Shown here: positions 51,872-60,186 of the stretch, piece by piece | Layout of the letters: each line of letters opens with the position of its first letter | Numbering within the stretch: position 1 is the stretch's first letter | NCBI RefSeq assembly: GCF_913055165.1 | Contig: NZ_CAJXJS010000005.1 | Coordinates: 1 to 64,000, forward strand | Reading direction: 5' to 3' | From: an uncultured Devosia sp. | Lineage (GTDB): Bacteria; Pseudomonadota; Alphaproteobacteria; Rhizobiales; Devosiaceae | Length of the DNA: 64,000 bases | Notes under the pieces: generated by a model | What the model was told of the DNA's origin: nothing | Databases searched by the model: none | Seen by the model: the letters and a program-made list of their open reading frames with translations, nothing else | Program-made: the position numbers and the translations under genes

Positions 51872-52732
51872 ATGATGACCCCTGTGTCCCTCGAAGCCTT
51901 TTTCGCCGCAAATCCTGATGCGATTGCATGCGAGCTGGTTTCGGTCCGGGGGTCCTCGCCGCGCGAGCAGGGCACGTTCATGTTGGTAGGCCTGGAGGGG
52001 GTCCTGGGTACCATCGGGGGCGGAGCGCTCGAATATCTGGTTATCGACCATGCCCGCCGGCTGCTCAAGGACGGCCGCGCCGATGAGGCCATGGACGTGC
52101 CGTTAGGCCCGGAAATCGGGCAATGTTGCGGTGGCAATGTCACCGTTTCCCTGCGCTATGCAGATGCGCCCCTGCGCCGGAACATCCTCGCCCGGTTGTC
52201 CGCCGAAGCCGCCTCCGCTCCCCATGTCTATGTCTTCGGCGCCGGCCACGTGGGACGCGTTTTGGCCCAGATTCTCGCGCTTTTGCCGGTCAGGCTCGAG
52301 GTTATCGATACCCGGCAGGGCGAAATCGATGCCTTGCCGGCGGGCATTCCACATCGTCGGGTTGCCATGCCGGAGGCAGTCGTGCGCAGCGCGCCGCCAG
52401 GCAGTGCCTATGTCATCGTCACTCATGACCACGCGCTCGACTTCCTGATTGCCAATGAAGCGCTGGCGCGAACCGATAGTGCCTATGTCGGCATGGTTGG
52501 GTCGAGGACGAAGCGGGCGCGGTTCGCGCGCTGGTTCGCCGACCAAGGTGGCGACCCCCGGGTGCTGGAACGACTGATTTTACCTATTGGCGCTCAAGGG
52601 CTTGGGGATAAACGACCTTCCGTCATTGCGGCACTGGCGGCAGCGGAAATTATGGTCCACATTGGGGGACGGGAAGTTTCGAACGGGCGCAGGTCCATCC
52701 CCAGCAATGAGGGGGTGGCGAGTGGAATCTGA
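51872..52732 (+). CDS. xdhC: XdhC molybdenum-cofactor chaperone
   Basis: The 286-aa product has N-terminal GSSPREQGTFMLVGLEG, GGGALEYLVIDHARRLLKDG, the cysteine pair GQCCGGNVTVS that binds the cofactor, and the C-terminal Rossmann-like domain VFGAGHVGRVLAQILALLPV and VGMVGSRTKRARFARWFADQ. XdhC binds and sulfurates the molybdenum cofactor and inserts it into XdhB. The stop is 1 bp before the nucleoside ABC ATPase. Confidence 0.93.
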   Translation: MMTPVSLEAFFAANPDAIACELVSVRGSSPREQGTFMLVGLEGVLGTIGGGALEYLVIDHARRLLKDGRADEAMDVPLGPEIGQCCGGNVTVSLRYADAPLRRNILARLSAEAASAPHVYVFGAGHVGRVLAQILALLPVRLEVIDTRQGEIDALPAGIPHRRVAMPEAVVRSAPPGSAYVIVTHDHALDFLIANEALARTDSAYVGMVGSRTKRARFARWFADQGGDPRVLERLILPIGAQGLGDKRPSVIAALAAAEIMVHIGGREVSNGRRSIPSNEGVASGI

Positions 52733-52733
52733 C

Positions 52734-54251
52734 ATGCCCAATCGGCTTGAGCTCAGTGGAATTACCAAGCAGTTTCCAGGGGTTCTGGCCAACGACAATG
52801 TGTCGTTCGCCGTCAAGCCGGGCGAAATCCATGCGCTGCTCGGCGAGAATGGTGCGGGCAAGTCCACTCTGGTCAAGATGATCTACGGCATCATGCAGCC
52901 CGATAGCGGCGAAATCCGCTGGAATGGCGAGCCTGTCGTCGTGCCAAATCCGAAAGCCGCCCGTCGGCTCGGTATCGGCATGGTTTTCCAGCACTTTTCC
53001 TTGTTCGAAGCGCTGACCGTGCTGGAAAACATCGCGCTGGGCATGGACGCGAAAATTCCCTCGCGCGAGCTTGAGGCCCGCATCCGCGAGGTTATGCAGA
53101 CCTATGGACTGGCGCTCGACCCGCACCGGACGGTGGCGACCCTGTCGGTTGGTGAGCGTCAACGGATTGAAATCGTTCGGGCTTTGCTGCTCAATCCACA
53201 ATTGCTGATTATGGATGAGCCGACTTCGGTGCTGACGCCGCAGGAGGTGGAGCAGCTGTTCACGGTGCTGCGGCAGTTGGCCAGCGAAGGGTGCTCGATC
53301 CTCTACATTTCCCATAAGCTTCATGAAATCAAAGCTTTGTGCGATACGGCAACGATCTTGCGGGGCGGAAAGCTGGTCGATACATGCGATCCGAAAGAAG
53401 AAACCAGCCGGTCGATGGCCGAGAAGATGATCGGCACGGGGCTCAAGGACATCGTCAAGCCCGCAGGTCGCAGTTTTGGCGAACCGAAGCTTGTCGTTAA
53501 CAGACTGCTGACGCACAGGACTGGCCATTTCGACGTTCCGGTGACGGATGTGTCATTCACGGTGCGGGCGGGTGAAATTCTCGGCATCGCCGGCGTTGCC
53601 GGGAACGGACAGAACGCCCTGCTCGACGCGCTCTCTGGCGAAATTCGCAGCGAGGATCGGGAGGCCATCACCATAGATGGCAAGGCCATCGGCCATATGG
53701 ATACGACGGAGCGGCGGCGTCATGGATTGTGCGCCGTGCCTGAGGAGCGCAATGGTCATGCGGCGGTCGCAGATTTCAGTCTCTCGGACAATTCGGTGCT
53801 GACGGCACGTGACCGGCTCGGAATGGTGGTCATGGGCTTGATCAATTCGGGTGCCGCCAGGACCTATACCGGCAAGGTCATCGCCGACTTTGCAGTCAAG
53901 GCCCTAGGCCCGGCTGCGACGGCTGGGTCATTGTCGGGCGGGAATCTGCAGAAGTACATCATGGGGCGCGAAATCCTGCAAAAGCCCACCGTGCTGGTAG
54001 TCAGCCAGCCGACCTGGGGGGTCGATGCAGGCGCGGCGGCGGCGATCCATCAGGCCCTGGTGGACCTTGCAGCAGCCGGTTCGGCCATCGTGGTGATCAG
54101 CCAGGATCTCGACGAATTGCGGACGCTCTCGGACACGCTGGCGGTGATCAATATGGGCCGGTTGAGCGAAAGCCGGCCGGTCGCCGAGTTCAGCGTTGAT
54201 GAGATCGGGCTGCTGATGGGTGGGGTTCACGGTGCGGAGGCAGCGGCCTGA
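52734..54251 (+). CDS. Purine/nucleoside ABC transporter ATP-binding protein (NupA/YufO-like)
   Basis: The 505-aa double ATPase has domain 1 [20 protein letters not shown], signature LSVGERQRIEIVRALL and Walker B LLIMDEPTSVLTP. Domain 2 has AGVAGNGQNALLDALSGEIR, LSGGNLQKYIMGREI and VVSQPTWGVDAGAAAAI, in which the Walker B Asp-Glu is replaced by Ser-Gln, as is usual for the second half of this subfamily. The two permeases and a BMP lipoprotein-type receptor follow. Placement inside the purine operon suggests uptake of purine nucleosides or bases. Confidence 0.9.
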   Translation: MPNRLELSGITKQFPGVLANDNVSFAVKPGEIHALLGENGAGKSTLVKMIYGIMQPDSGEIRWNGEPVVVPNPKAARRLGIGMVFQHFSLFEALTVLENIALGMDAKIPSRELEARIREVMQTYGLALDPHRTVATLSVGERQRIEIVRALLLNPQLLIMDEPTSVLTPQEVEQLFTVLRQLASEGCSILYISHKLHEIKALCDTATILRGGKLVDTCDPKEETSRSMAEKMIGTGLKDIVKPAGRSFGEPKLVVNRLLTHRTGHFDVPVTDVSFTVRAGEILGIAGVAGNGQNALLDALSGEIRSEDREAITIDGKAIGHMDTTERRRHGLCAVPEERNGHAAVADFSLSDNSVLTARDRLGMVVMGLINSGAARTYTGKVIADFAVKALGPAATAGSLSGGNLQKYIMGREILQKPTVLVVSQPTWGVDAGAAAAIHQALVDLAAAGSAIVVISQDLDELRTLSDTLAVINMGRLSESRPVAEFSVDEIGLLMGGVHGAEAAA

Positions 54252-55330
54252 TGCAGTTTCGTCTGGAAAAGCGTCCCGAACCGTCACGCCTGATGCTCTA
54301 TGGGACCCCGGTGGCCGCCGTGGTGCTGACCATGTTCATCGGAGCGATCATCTTTTCGCTGATCGGCTATGACGGGATCGGCGCTGTGCGGGAGATATTC
54401 TTCACGCCCCTGACCAATGCCTTCAAGTGGCAGGATCTGGGCGTGAAGGCCGCGCCGCTGATCATCATCGGAGTGGGGCTTTCGATCGCCTATCGCGCCA
54501 ATGTCTGGAATATCGGCGCCGAAGGTCAGTACATCATGGGCGGGCTGGCCGCCCCCTGGGGGGCACTGGCCAGCCACGGGGCGGGGGGATGGTGGACCCT
54601 GCCGGCCATGATGATCGCGGGCGTGGCCGGCGGCGCTGCCTATGCAGCAATTCCTGCCCTGCTGCGCACCCGGCTCAACGTCAATGAAATCCTGACCTCG
54701 CTGATGCTGACCTATGCGTCGGTGCAACTGATCTACTATCTGGTCCGCGCGCCGTGGAAAGACCCCATGGGCATGGGCTTTCCGCAGACGCGGCGCTTTG
54801 CCAGCGAGGCTTTGCTGCCCAACATCATCCCGGGCACGATCGTACATGCCGGTGTGCCCATCGCGATCATCGTGGCGCTGGTGGCCTGGTTCATCATGAC
54901 CCGGTCCGTGTTCGGCTATCAGATGCGGGTCGTGGGCGCGGCGCCCCATGCGGCCCGCTATGGCGGGTTCTCCGAAAACAAGACCATCTGGCTGGCGCTG
55001 TTGGTGAGTGGCGGCCTGGCGGGCCTGGCCGGCATGCTGGAGGTTGCCGGGCCGTTCCAGCGCATGGTGCCGGGCTTCCCCACCAATTACGGCTTCACGG
55101 CCATCATCGTTGCCTTTTTGGGGCGGCTCAATCCGCTGGGGGTTATTTTCGCCGGCATTGTGATGGCCATCACCTTTGTCGGCGGCGAGATTGCTCAGAC
55201 CACGATCGGGCTGTCCAACTCAGCAACAGGGGTGTTCCAGGCGATGATGCTGTTCTTCCTGCTCGCCGGGGACATTCTGGTGCGCTACCGCGTCCGCCGC
55301 GTGACGCCGCAGGTGGAGGCGCGCGCATGA
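54251..55330 (+). CDS. Purine/nucleoside ABC transporter permease 1 (NupB-like)
   Basis: The 359-aa inner-membrane permease of the branched-chain/nucleoside class carries YRANVWNIGAEGQYIMGGLA and LNVNEILTSLMLTYASVQLI, typical of YufP/NupB proteins, and about nine hydrophobic segments. Its ATG overlaps the ATPase stop by one base and its stop overlaps the next permease (ATGA). Confidence 0.9.
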   Translation: MQFRLEKRPEPSRLMLYGTPVAAVVLTMFIGAIIFSLIGYDGIGAVREIFFTPLTNAFKWQDLGVKAAPLIIIGVGLSIAYRANVWNIGAEGQYIMGGLAAPWGALASHGAGGWWTLPAMMIAGVAGGAAYAAIPALLRTRLNVNEILTSLMLTYASVQLIYYLVRAPWKDPMGMGFPQTRRFASEALLPNIIPGTIVHAGVPIAIIVALVAWFIMTRSVFGYQMRVVGAAPHAARYGGFSENKTIWLALLVSGGLAGLAGMLEVAGPFQRMVPGFPTNYGFTAIIVAFLGRLNPLGVIFAGIVMAITFVGGEIAQTTIGLSNSATGVFQAMMLFFLLAGDILVRYRVRRVTPQVEARA

Positions 55331-56256
55331 GCCTGGAGCTGACCATTGCGATCATTGTGACGGTGGTGGGAGCCTCCACACCGATCCTCATAGCGGCGCT
55401 CGGGGAACTGGTGGTTGAGAAGTCCGGGGTGCTCAACCTTGGCGTCGAGGGCATGATGCTGGTCGGCGCGATCACCGGTTTCGTTGTCGCCTTCACGACG
55501 GGCAATCACTATCTGGCCATCCTGCTGGCCGCCGCCGCCGGGGTGGCTACCTCGATGATCTTCGGCTTTCTGACCCTCAGTCTTTCTGCCAACCAGACGG
55601 CCACCGGGCTGGCTCTGACCATTTTCGGCACCGGGTTTTCCGCCCTTGCGGGGCAGGGCTACTCGGCACGGCCGGTCACCTTGCTCGGCCCGCTGTTCCC
55701 GGCCGAACTGGCGACCCATCCCATCTGGCGGGTGCTGTTCGGCTATTCGGCGCTGGTTTACTTCTCCCTGGCCATGGTCTTTGCGGTCTGGTGGTTCCTC
55801 AAGAAGAGCCGCGCGGGATTGATCCTGCGGGCCGTGGGCGAGAACGATCTGTCCGCGCATTCCATCGGCTATTCGGTGATCGGTGTGCGCTATGCCGCCG
55901 TGGCCTTCGGTGGCGCCATGGCCGGCATAGCGGGCGCGTGCTTTCCGTTGCTGCTCACCCCGCAATGGGCCGAGCGCATGACCGCCGGGCGCGGCTGGAT
56001 TGCCGTGGCGCTGGTGGTGTTTGCGAGCTGGAAGCCGTTCCGGTTGCTGGCCGGTGCCTATCTCTTCGGTCTGGTCATGACCATGGAGCTGTACGCCAAG
56101 GCGAGCGGAGGGCCGCTATCGGCAATCCCTGCCGAACTCTGGTCCGCCATGCCCTATCTTGCCACCGTCGTCGTGCTGGTGCTGATATCGATCCGCCGCG
56201 ACGCATCCACCAATGCACCGGCCTGCCTTGGCAGGCCATTCCTGCCCTCCAATTAG
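55327..56256 (+). CDS. Purine/nucleoside ABC transporter permease 2 (NupC-like)
   Basis: The 309-aa permease has GELVVEKSGVLNLGVEGMML at its N-terminus, the fingerprint of YufQ/NupC proteins, then LSANQTATGLALTIFGTGFS and GRGWIAVALVVFASWKPFRL. A C-terminal tail NAPACLGRPFLPSN is slightly longer than usual. Coupled to permease 1 by ATGA overlap. Confidence 0.9.
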   Translation: MSLELTIAIIVTVVGASTPILIAALGELVVEKSGVLNLGVEGMMLVGAITGFVVAFTTGNHYLAILLAAAAGVATSMIFGFLTLSLSANQTATGLALTIFGTGFSALAGQGYSARPVTLLGPLFPAELATHPIWRVLFGYSALVYFSLAMVFAVWWFLKKSRAGLILRAVGENDLSAHSIGYSVIGVRYAAVAFGGAMAGIAGACFPLLLTPQWAERMTAGRGWIAVALVVFASWKPFRLLAGAYLFGLVMTMELYAKASGGPLSAIPAELWSAMPYLATVVVLVLISIRRDASTNAPACLGRPFLPSN

Positions 56257-56311
56257 GCCAGCGCGCAATGACTGACCTGATCATCAAAGCCCGTCATTCA
56301 GGAGAAATGTG

Positions 56312-57400
56312 ATGACTCTGAACCGCCGTTCAATGCTCAAGGCCGGTGTAGCTGCCGCCACCCTGCCGCTGCTGGGCAGCAAGGCCTTCGCCCAGTCCGA
56401 GCCGCTCAAGGTCGGCTTCATGCTGATCGGTACCGTAAACGACAATGGCTGGAATTTCGGCCACGCTCAGGGTGCCAAGTTCATGAAGGAGCAGCTGGGC
56501 GACCTGGTTGCCGAGCCGACCATTGTCGAGAACGTGCCTGAGGGGCCGGACTGCGAGCGCGTGCTGCGTGAGTTGGCTCAGTCTGGCCACAAGCTGATCT
56601 TCGCCACCAGCTTCGGCTATGGCGACTATGTCATCAAGGTCGCCGAGCAGTTTCCGGATGTGACGTTCGAGCACGCCACCGGCTATCAGCGCTCGGCCAA
56701 CGTGGCTACCTACAATGCGCGCTTCCACGAAGGCCGCGCTGTTTGCGGCACCATTGCAGGCCACATGTCCCAGACCGGTAAGGCCGGCTACATCGGCTCG
56801 TTCCCCATCCCGGAAGTGGTGATGGGCATCAATGCCTTTGTGCTCGCCGCCCGCAAGGTGAACCCGGACTTCACCATCACCCCGGTCTATATCTCGACCT
56901 GGAACGACCCGGCCAAGGAAGCTGACGCTGCTCGGGCCATGATCGATCAGGGCATCGATATCATCGCCCAGCACACCGACGGTCCGGCCGCCCTGCAGGT
57001 TGCCGAAGAGCGCGGTATCGTGGGAGGCTTCGGCCAGGGTGCAGACATGTCTGCCTTTGCTCCCAACGCCCAGCTGACCTCGATCATCGACCACTGGGGT
57101 CCGCACTATGTGAACTCGGCCCAGGCCGTGATCGACGGCACCTGGGAAACCGGCGACCGCTGGCCGGGCCTGAAGGAAGGCGAGGTGCAGATCGGGCCCT
57201 ATGGTCCGAAGGTTCCCGAGGACGTTGTTGCCGCTGCCGAGGCCGTCAAGAACGGTCAGATCGACGGCTCGTTCAACATCTTCACCGGTCCGATCAACGA
57301 TCATACCGGGGCCGAAAAAGTGCCCGCTGGCGTGACGCTGACCGATGCAGAACTGCTCAGCATGGACTGGTATGTCGAGGGCGTCATTCCGCCGGCCTGA
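56312..57400 (+). CDS. BMP-family nucleoside-binding protein of the ABC importer
   Basis: The 362-aa product begins LNRRSMLKAGVAAATLPLLG, a Tat-like signal ending near KAFA|QSEP, unusual because such proteins are often lipoproteins. The mature type-I fold carries KVGFMLIGTVNDNGWNFGHA, YGDYVIKVAEQFPDVTFEHA and KAGYIGSFPIPEVVMGINAF, as in BMP/Med purine-nucleoside receptors. A GTG lies one codon upstream; the ATG with GGAG 7 nt ahead is preferred. It is the last gene of the transporter and is followed by the palindromic element. Confidence 0.9.
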   Translation: MTLNRRSMLKAGVAAATLPLLGSKAFAQSEPLKVGFMLIGTVNDNGWNFGHAQGAKFMKEQLGDLVAEPTIVENVPEGPDCERVLRELAQSGHKLIFATSFGYGDYVIKVAEQFPDVTFEHATGYQRSANVATYNARFHEGRAVCGTIAGHMSQTGKAGYIGSFPIPEVVMGINAFVLAARKVNPDFTITPVYISTWNDPAKEADAARAMIDQGIDIIAQHTDGPAALQVAEERGIVGGFGQGADMSAFAPNAQLTSIIDHWGPHYVNSAQAVIDGTWETGDRWPGLKEGEVQIGPYGPKVPEDVVAAAEAVKNGQIDGSFNIFTGPINDHTGAEKVPAGVTLTDAELLSMDWYVEGVIPPA

Positions 57401-57437
57401 TCCGCGTTTGAAGGGCCAGCGGGATCGCCGGCCCATT

Positions 57438-57570
57438 CTTCTCCCCATCGGGGAGAAGGTGGCGCGCAGCGCCGGATGAGGGGGTGACCGCCGCGAGTCA
57501 GGAACGCGCGGGTGGCACCCCCTCACCGACTCAGCCTACGGCCGAGCCACCTCTCGCCGATGGGGAGAGG
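57438..57570. repeat. 133-bp palindromic intergenic element
   Basis: The left end is a 9-bp hairpin CTTCTCCCC-ATC-GGGGAGAAG (57438-57458). The right end (57550-57570) matches the left end when reversed, with a few differences. Inside, TGAGGGGGTG (57477-57486) pairs with CACCCCCTCA (57516-57525). The whole piece can fold into one long stem. This design is widespread as a dispersed intergenic repeat in Hyphomicrobiales. It separates the nucleoside receptor from puuD. Confidence 0.65.
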
Positions 57571-57587
57571 AATAGAAGGGGACGACA

Positions 57588-58814
57588 ATGGGCGATCTGG
57601 CAATCTTTTACGAATGGGCGATGTTTGCGGCGCGTTGGCTGCATGTCGTGACGGCCATCGCCTGGATCGGTTCGTCCTTCTATTTCATCGCGCTCGATCT
57701 TGGCCTGCGCAAGACGCCGAGCCTGCCGCCGCTCGCCCATGGGGAGGAGTGGCAGGTGCATGGCGGCGGGTTCTATCACATCCAGAAATATCTGGTGGCG
57801 CCGGAGTTCCTTCCCGAGCATCTGACCTGGTTCAAGTGGGAGAGCTATGCGACCTGGCTATCCGGCGTCTTGTTGCTGGCTCTGCTCTACTATGTCGGGG
57901 CGGATCTGTTCCTGGTCGATCGCAATGTGCTGGACGTGCCGAGCTGGGTCGCCATCCTCATTTCCGCGGGCTCCATCGTGCTGGGCTGGCTGCTCTACGA
58001 CACGCTGTGCAAGTCGCCGATCGGTCAGTCGACCACAGGGCTGATGCTGGTGCTTTTCGCCATCCTGGTGGCGATGAGCTGGGGATACACGCAGCTCTTC
58101 ACCGGCCGCGCCGCCATGCTCCATATGGGCGCCTTCACCGCCACGATCATGACCGCAAACGTCGCCATGATCATCATTCCCAACCAGCGGATCGTGGTGG
58201 GGGACCTCAAGGCGGGGCGGGTTCCGGACGCCAAATACGGCAAGATCGCCAAGCAGCGCTCGCTGCACAACAACTACCTGACGCTGCCCGTCATCTTCTT
58301 CATGCTCTCGAGCCACTATCCGCTGGCCTTTGCCACGCAGTGGAACTGGATCATCGCGTCGCTGATCTTCCTCGTAGGCGTTGTCATCCGGCACTATTTC
58401 AACACCCGCCACGCCCGCAAGGGCAATCCGCACTGGACATGGGCGGTCGCGGTTATCCTGATGCTGGTCATTGCCTGGCTCTCGACCTCGCCCAAACTGC
58501 CCACCCCCGGCAGCGAGACGCTGGTGACGGCGACCGGAGAGAAATTCATGGCAACCGAGCACTTTGCCGCTGCCAGCCTGGCGGTGCAGACGCGCTGTGC
58601 CATGTGCCACACCCCCGAGCCGGTCTGGGAGGGTGTCTATGAGGCGCCCAAGAATGTGATCCTCGACAACGACATCGCCATTGCCAACAATGCGCATCAG
58701 ATCGCCATGCAGGCGGGCTGGAGCCACGCCATGCCGCCGGGCAATGTGACTGAAATGACCGATGCGGAGCGCGCTCTGCTGGTCGAATGGTATCGCGAAG
58801 GATCGGGATCATGA
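57588..58814 (+). CDS. puuD: Membrane urate oxidase with C-terminal cytochrome c domain
   Basis: The 408-aa protein has a multi-helix urate hydroxylase domain: ARWLHVVTAIAWIGSSFYFI, GGGFYHIQKYLVAPEFLPEH, MLHMGAFTATIMTANVAMII and IRHYFNTRHARKGNPHWTWA. It is joined at about residue 325 to a c-type cytochrome with haem motif CAMCH (RCAMCHTPEPVWEG). PuuD oxidises urate to 5-hydroxyisourate and passes electrons to the respiratory chain. AAGGGGA precedes the ATG. Its stop overlaps guaD (ATGA). Confidence 0.94.
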   Translation: MGDLAIFYEWAMFAARWLHVVTAIAWIGSSFYFIALDLGLRKTPSLPPLAHGEEWQVHGGGFYHIQKYLVAPEFLPEHLTWFKWESYATWLSGVLLLALLYYVGADLFLVDRNVLDVPSWVAILISAGSIVLGWLLYDTLCKSPIGQSTTGLMLVLFAILVAMSWGYTQLFTGRAAMLHMGAFTATIMTANVAMIIIPNQRIVVGDLKAGRVPDAKYGKIAKQRSLHNNYLTLPVIFFMLSSHYPLAFATQWNWIIASLIFLVGVVIRHYFNTRHARKGNPHWTWAVAVILMLVIAWLSTSPKLPTPGSETLVTATGEKFMATEHFAAASLAVQTRCAMCHTPEPVWEGVYEAPKNVILDNDIAIANNAHQIAMQAGWSHAMPPGNVTEMTDAERALLVEWYREGSGS

Positions 58815-60112
58815 ACCGGACGGTTCTGCGCGGGCGCGTGCTGAGCTTTCACCGCGCGCCACAGGCCATAGACGACGTCGAGAGCTATCTCTATCTCGAG
58901 GACGGTGCCGTCAGCATAGAGGACGGGATCGTCGTCGCGGTCGGAGACTTCGACAGCGCGGAAACGGCTGAGGCGATGGTGATCGACCACCGGCCCAACC
59001 TCATCATGCCCGGCTTCATTGATCTGCATCTGCATTATGTCCAGAGCCAGATGATGGCGGCCTATGCTGGCTCACTGCTCGAATGGCTCAATACCTACAC
59101 CTTCATCGAGGAACAGAAGTTTTCGCAGCAGGGCCATGCTGACGCCGTCGCCGTAGACTTCTACGACGCGCTGATCCGGCACGGCACGACGACAGCTGTA
59201 GCCTATTGTTCGAGCCATCCGCGCTCGGTCGATGCCTTCTTTGCCGAGGCCCAGCGGCGCAATATGCTGATGGTCGGCGGCAAGGTGATGATGGATCGCA
59301 ACGCGCCCGAGGGCCTCTGCGATACGGCCCAATCGGGCTATGACGATACCAAAGCGCTGATCGCTCGCTGGCATGGCCGCGGAAGGGCGCTCTATGCGAT
59401 TTCGCCGCGTTTTGCCATCACCTCGACGCCGGCGCAAATGGAGGCAGCGCGCGCACTGGCTGACGAGCACCCCGATTGCTACGTGCAGACGCATTTGAGC
59501 GAAAACGACGCCGAAATCACCTACTCCATGGAGCTCTACCCCAGCTCGCCGGACTATACGGGAATCTATGAGGATTTTGGCCTGCTGGGCCGTAAGACGC
59601 TACTGGGTCATTCGATCCACCTCAATCACCGGGAAACCGGGGTGTTGGCGGAGACTGGCGCTGTGGCGGTGTTCTGCCCCACCTCGAACCTGTTCCTGGG
59701 CTCTGGCCTGTTCGATCGTGAGCGGCTGGTGAGCCATGGCGTGCGTGTCGGCATTGCCACCGATATCGGCGGGGGAACAAGCGTATCCATGCTGCGCACG
59801 CTGGACGAGGGCTACAAGGTGCTGCAACTGCGCGGGCAGAGGCTCAACCCCTTCGCCTCCTTTCACATGGCGACGCGCGGCAATGCCGAAGCCTTGGGGC
59901 TTGAAGGGACGATCGGTTCGATCGCGCCGGGCATGGCAGCAGACCTGGTGGTGCTCGATTCGGCCGCGACACCGACCATGCGATTGCGGCACGCCACGAT
60001 GAGCACGCTGGCTGAGGAATTGTTCCTGCTCCAGACCATGGGCGACGACCGGGCGATTGCCGAAGTCTATGTGGCTGGCGCAAGGGCGAAGTCGACTTTA
60101 GGCGGGTTGTGA
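58811..60112 (+). CDS. guaD: Guanine deaminase
   Basis: The 433-aa amidohydrolase shows the metal site MPGFIDLHLHYVQSQMMAAY, then TYTFIEEQKFSQQGHADAVA, CYVQTHLSENDAEITYSMEL, LLGHSIHLNHRETGVLAETG and GVRVGIATDIGGGTSVSMLR. It turns guanine into xanthine, feeding XdhAB. The start at 58811 is fixed by the ATGA overlap with puuD; a longer frame exists but is not supported. Confidence 0.94.
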   Translation: MNRTVLRGRVLSFHRAPQAIDDVESYLYLEDGAVSIEDGIVVAVGDFDSAETAEAMVIDHRPNLIMPGFIDLHLHYVQSQMMAAYAGSLLEWLNTYTFIEEQKFSQQGHADAVAVDFYDALIRHGTTTAVAYCSSHPRSVDAFFAEAQRRNMLMVGGKVMMDRNAPEGLCDTAQSGYDDTKALIARWHGRGRALYAISPRFAITSTPAQMEAARALADEHPDCYVQTHLSENDAEITYSMELYPSSPDYTGIYEDFGLLGRKTLLGHSIHLNHRETGVLAETGAVAVFCPTSNLFLGSGLFDRERLVSHGVRVGIATDIGGGTSVSMLRTLDEGYKVLQLRGQRLNPFASFHMATRGNAEALGLEGTIGSIAPGMAADLVVLDSAATPTMRLRHATMSTLAEELFLLQTMGDDRAIAEVYVAGARAKSTLGGL

Positions 60113-60143
60113 GCCATTTGCGCTTCGCCTAGTTTGCGGCGGG

Positions 60144-60162
60144 CCTCCCCTCCCAGGGGAGG
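60144..60162. repeat. Hairpin between guaD and glcB
   Basis: CCTCCCCT (60144-60151) and AGGGGAGG (60155-60162) pair perfectly around CCC. It lies in the 74-bp spacer. With no T-tract it is more likely an mRNA structure or a remnant of a dispersed repeat than a terminator. Confidence 0.45.
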
Positions 60163-60186
60163 CGTAGAAAGAGCGAGACGTCACCC

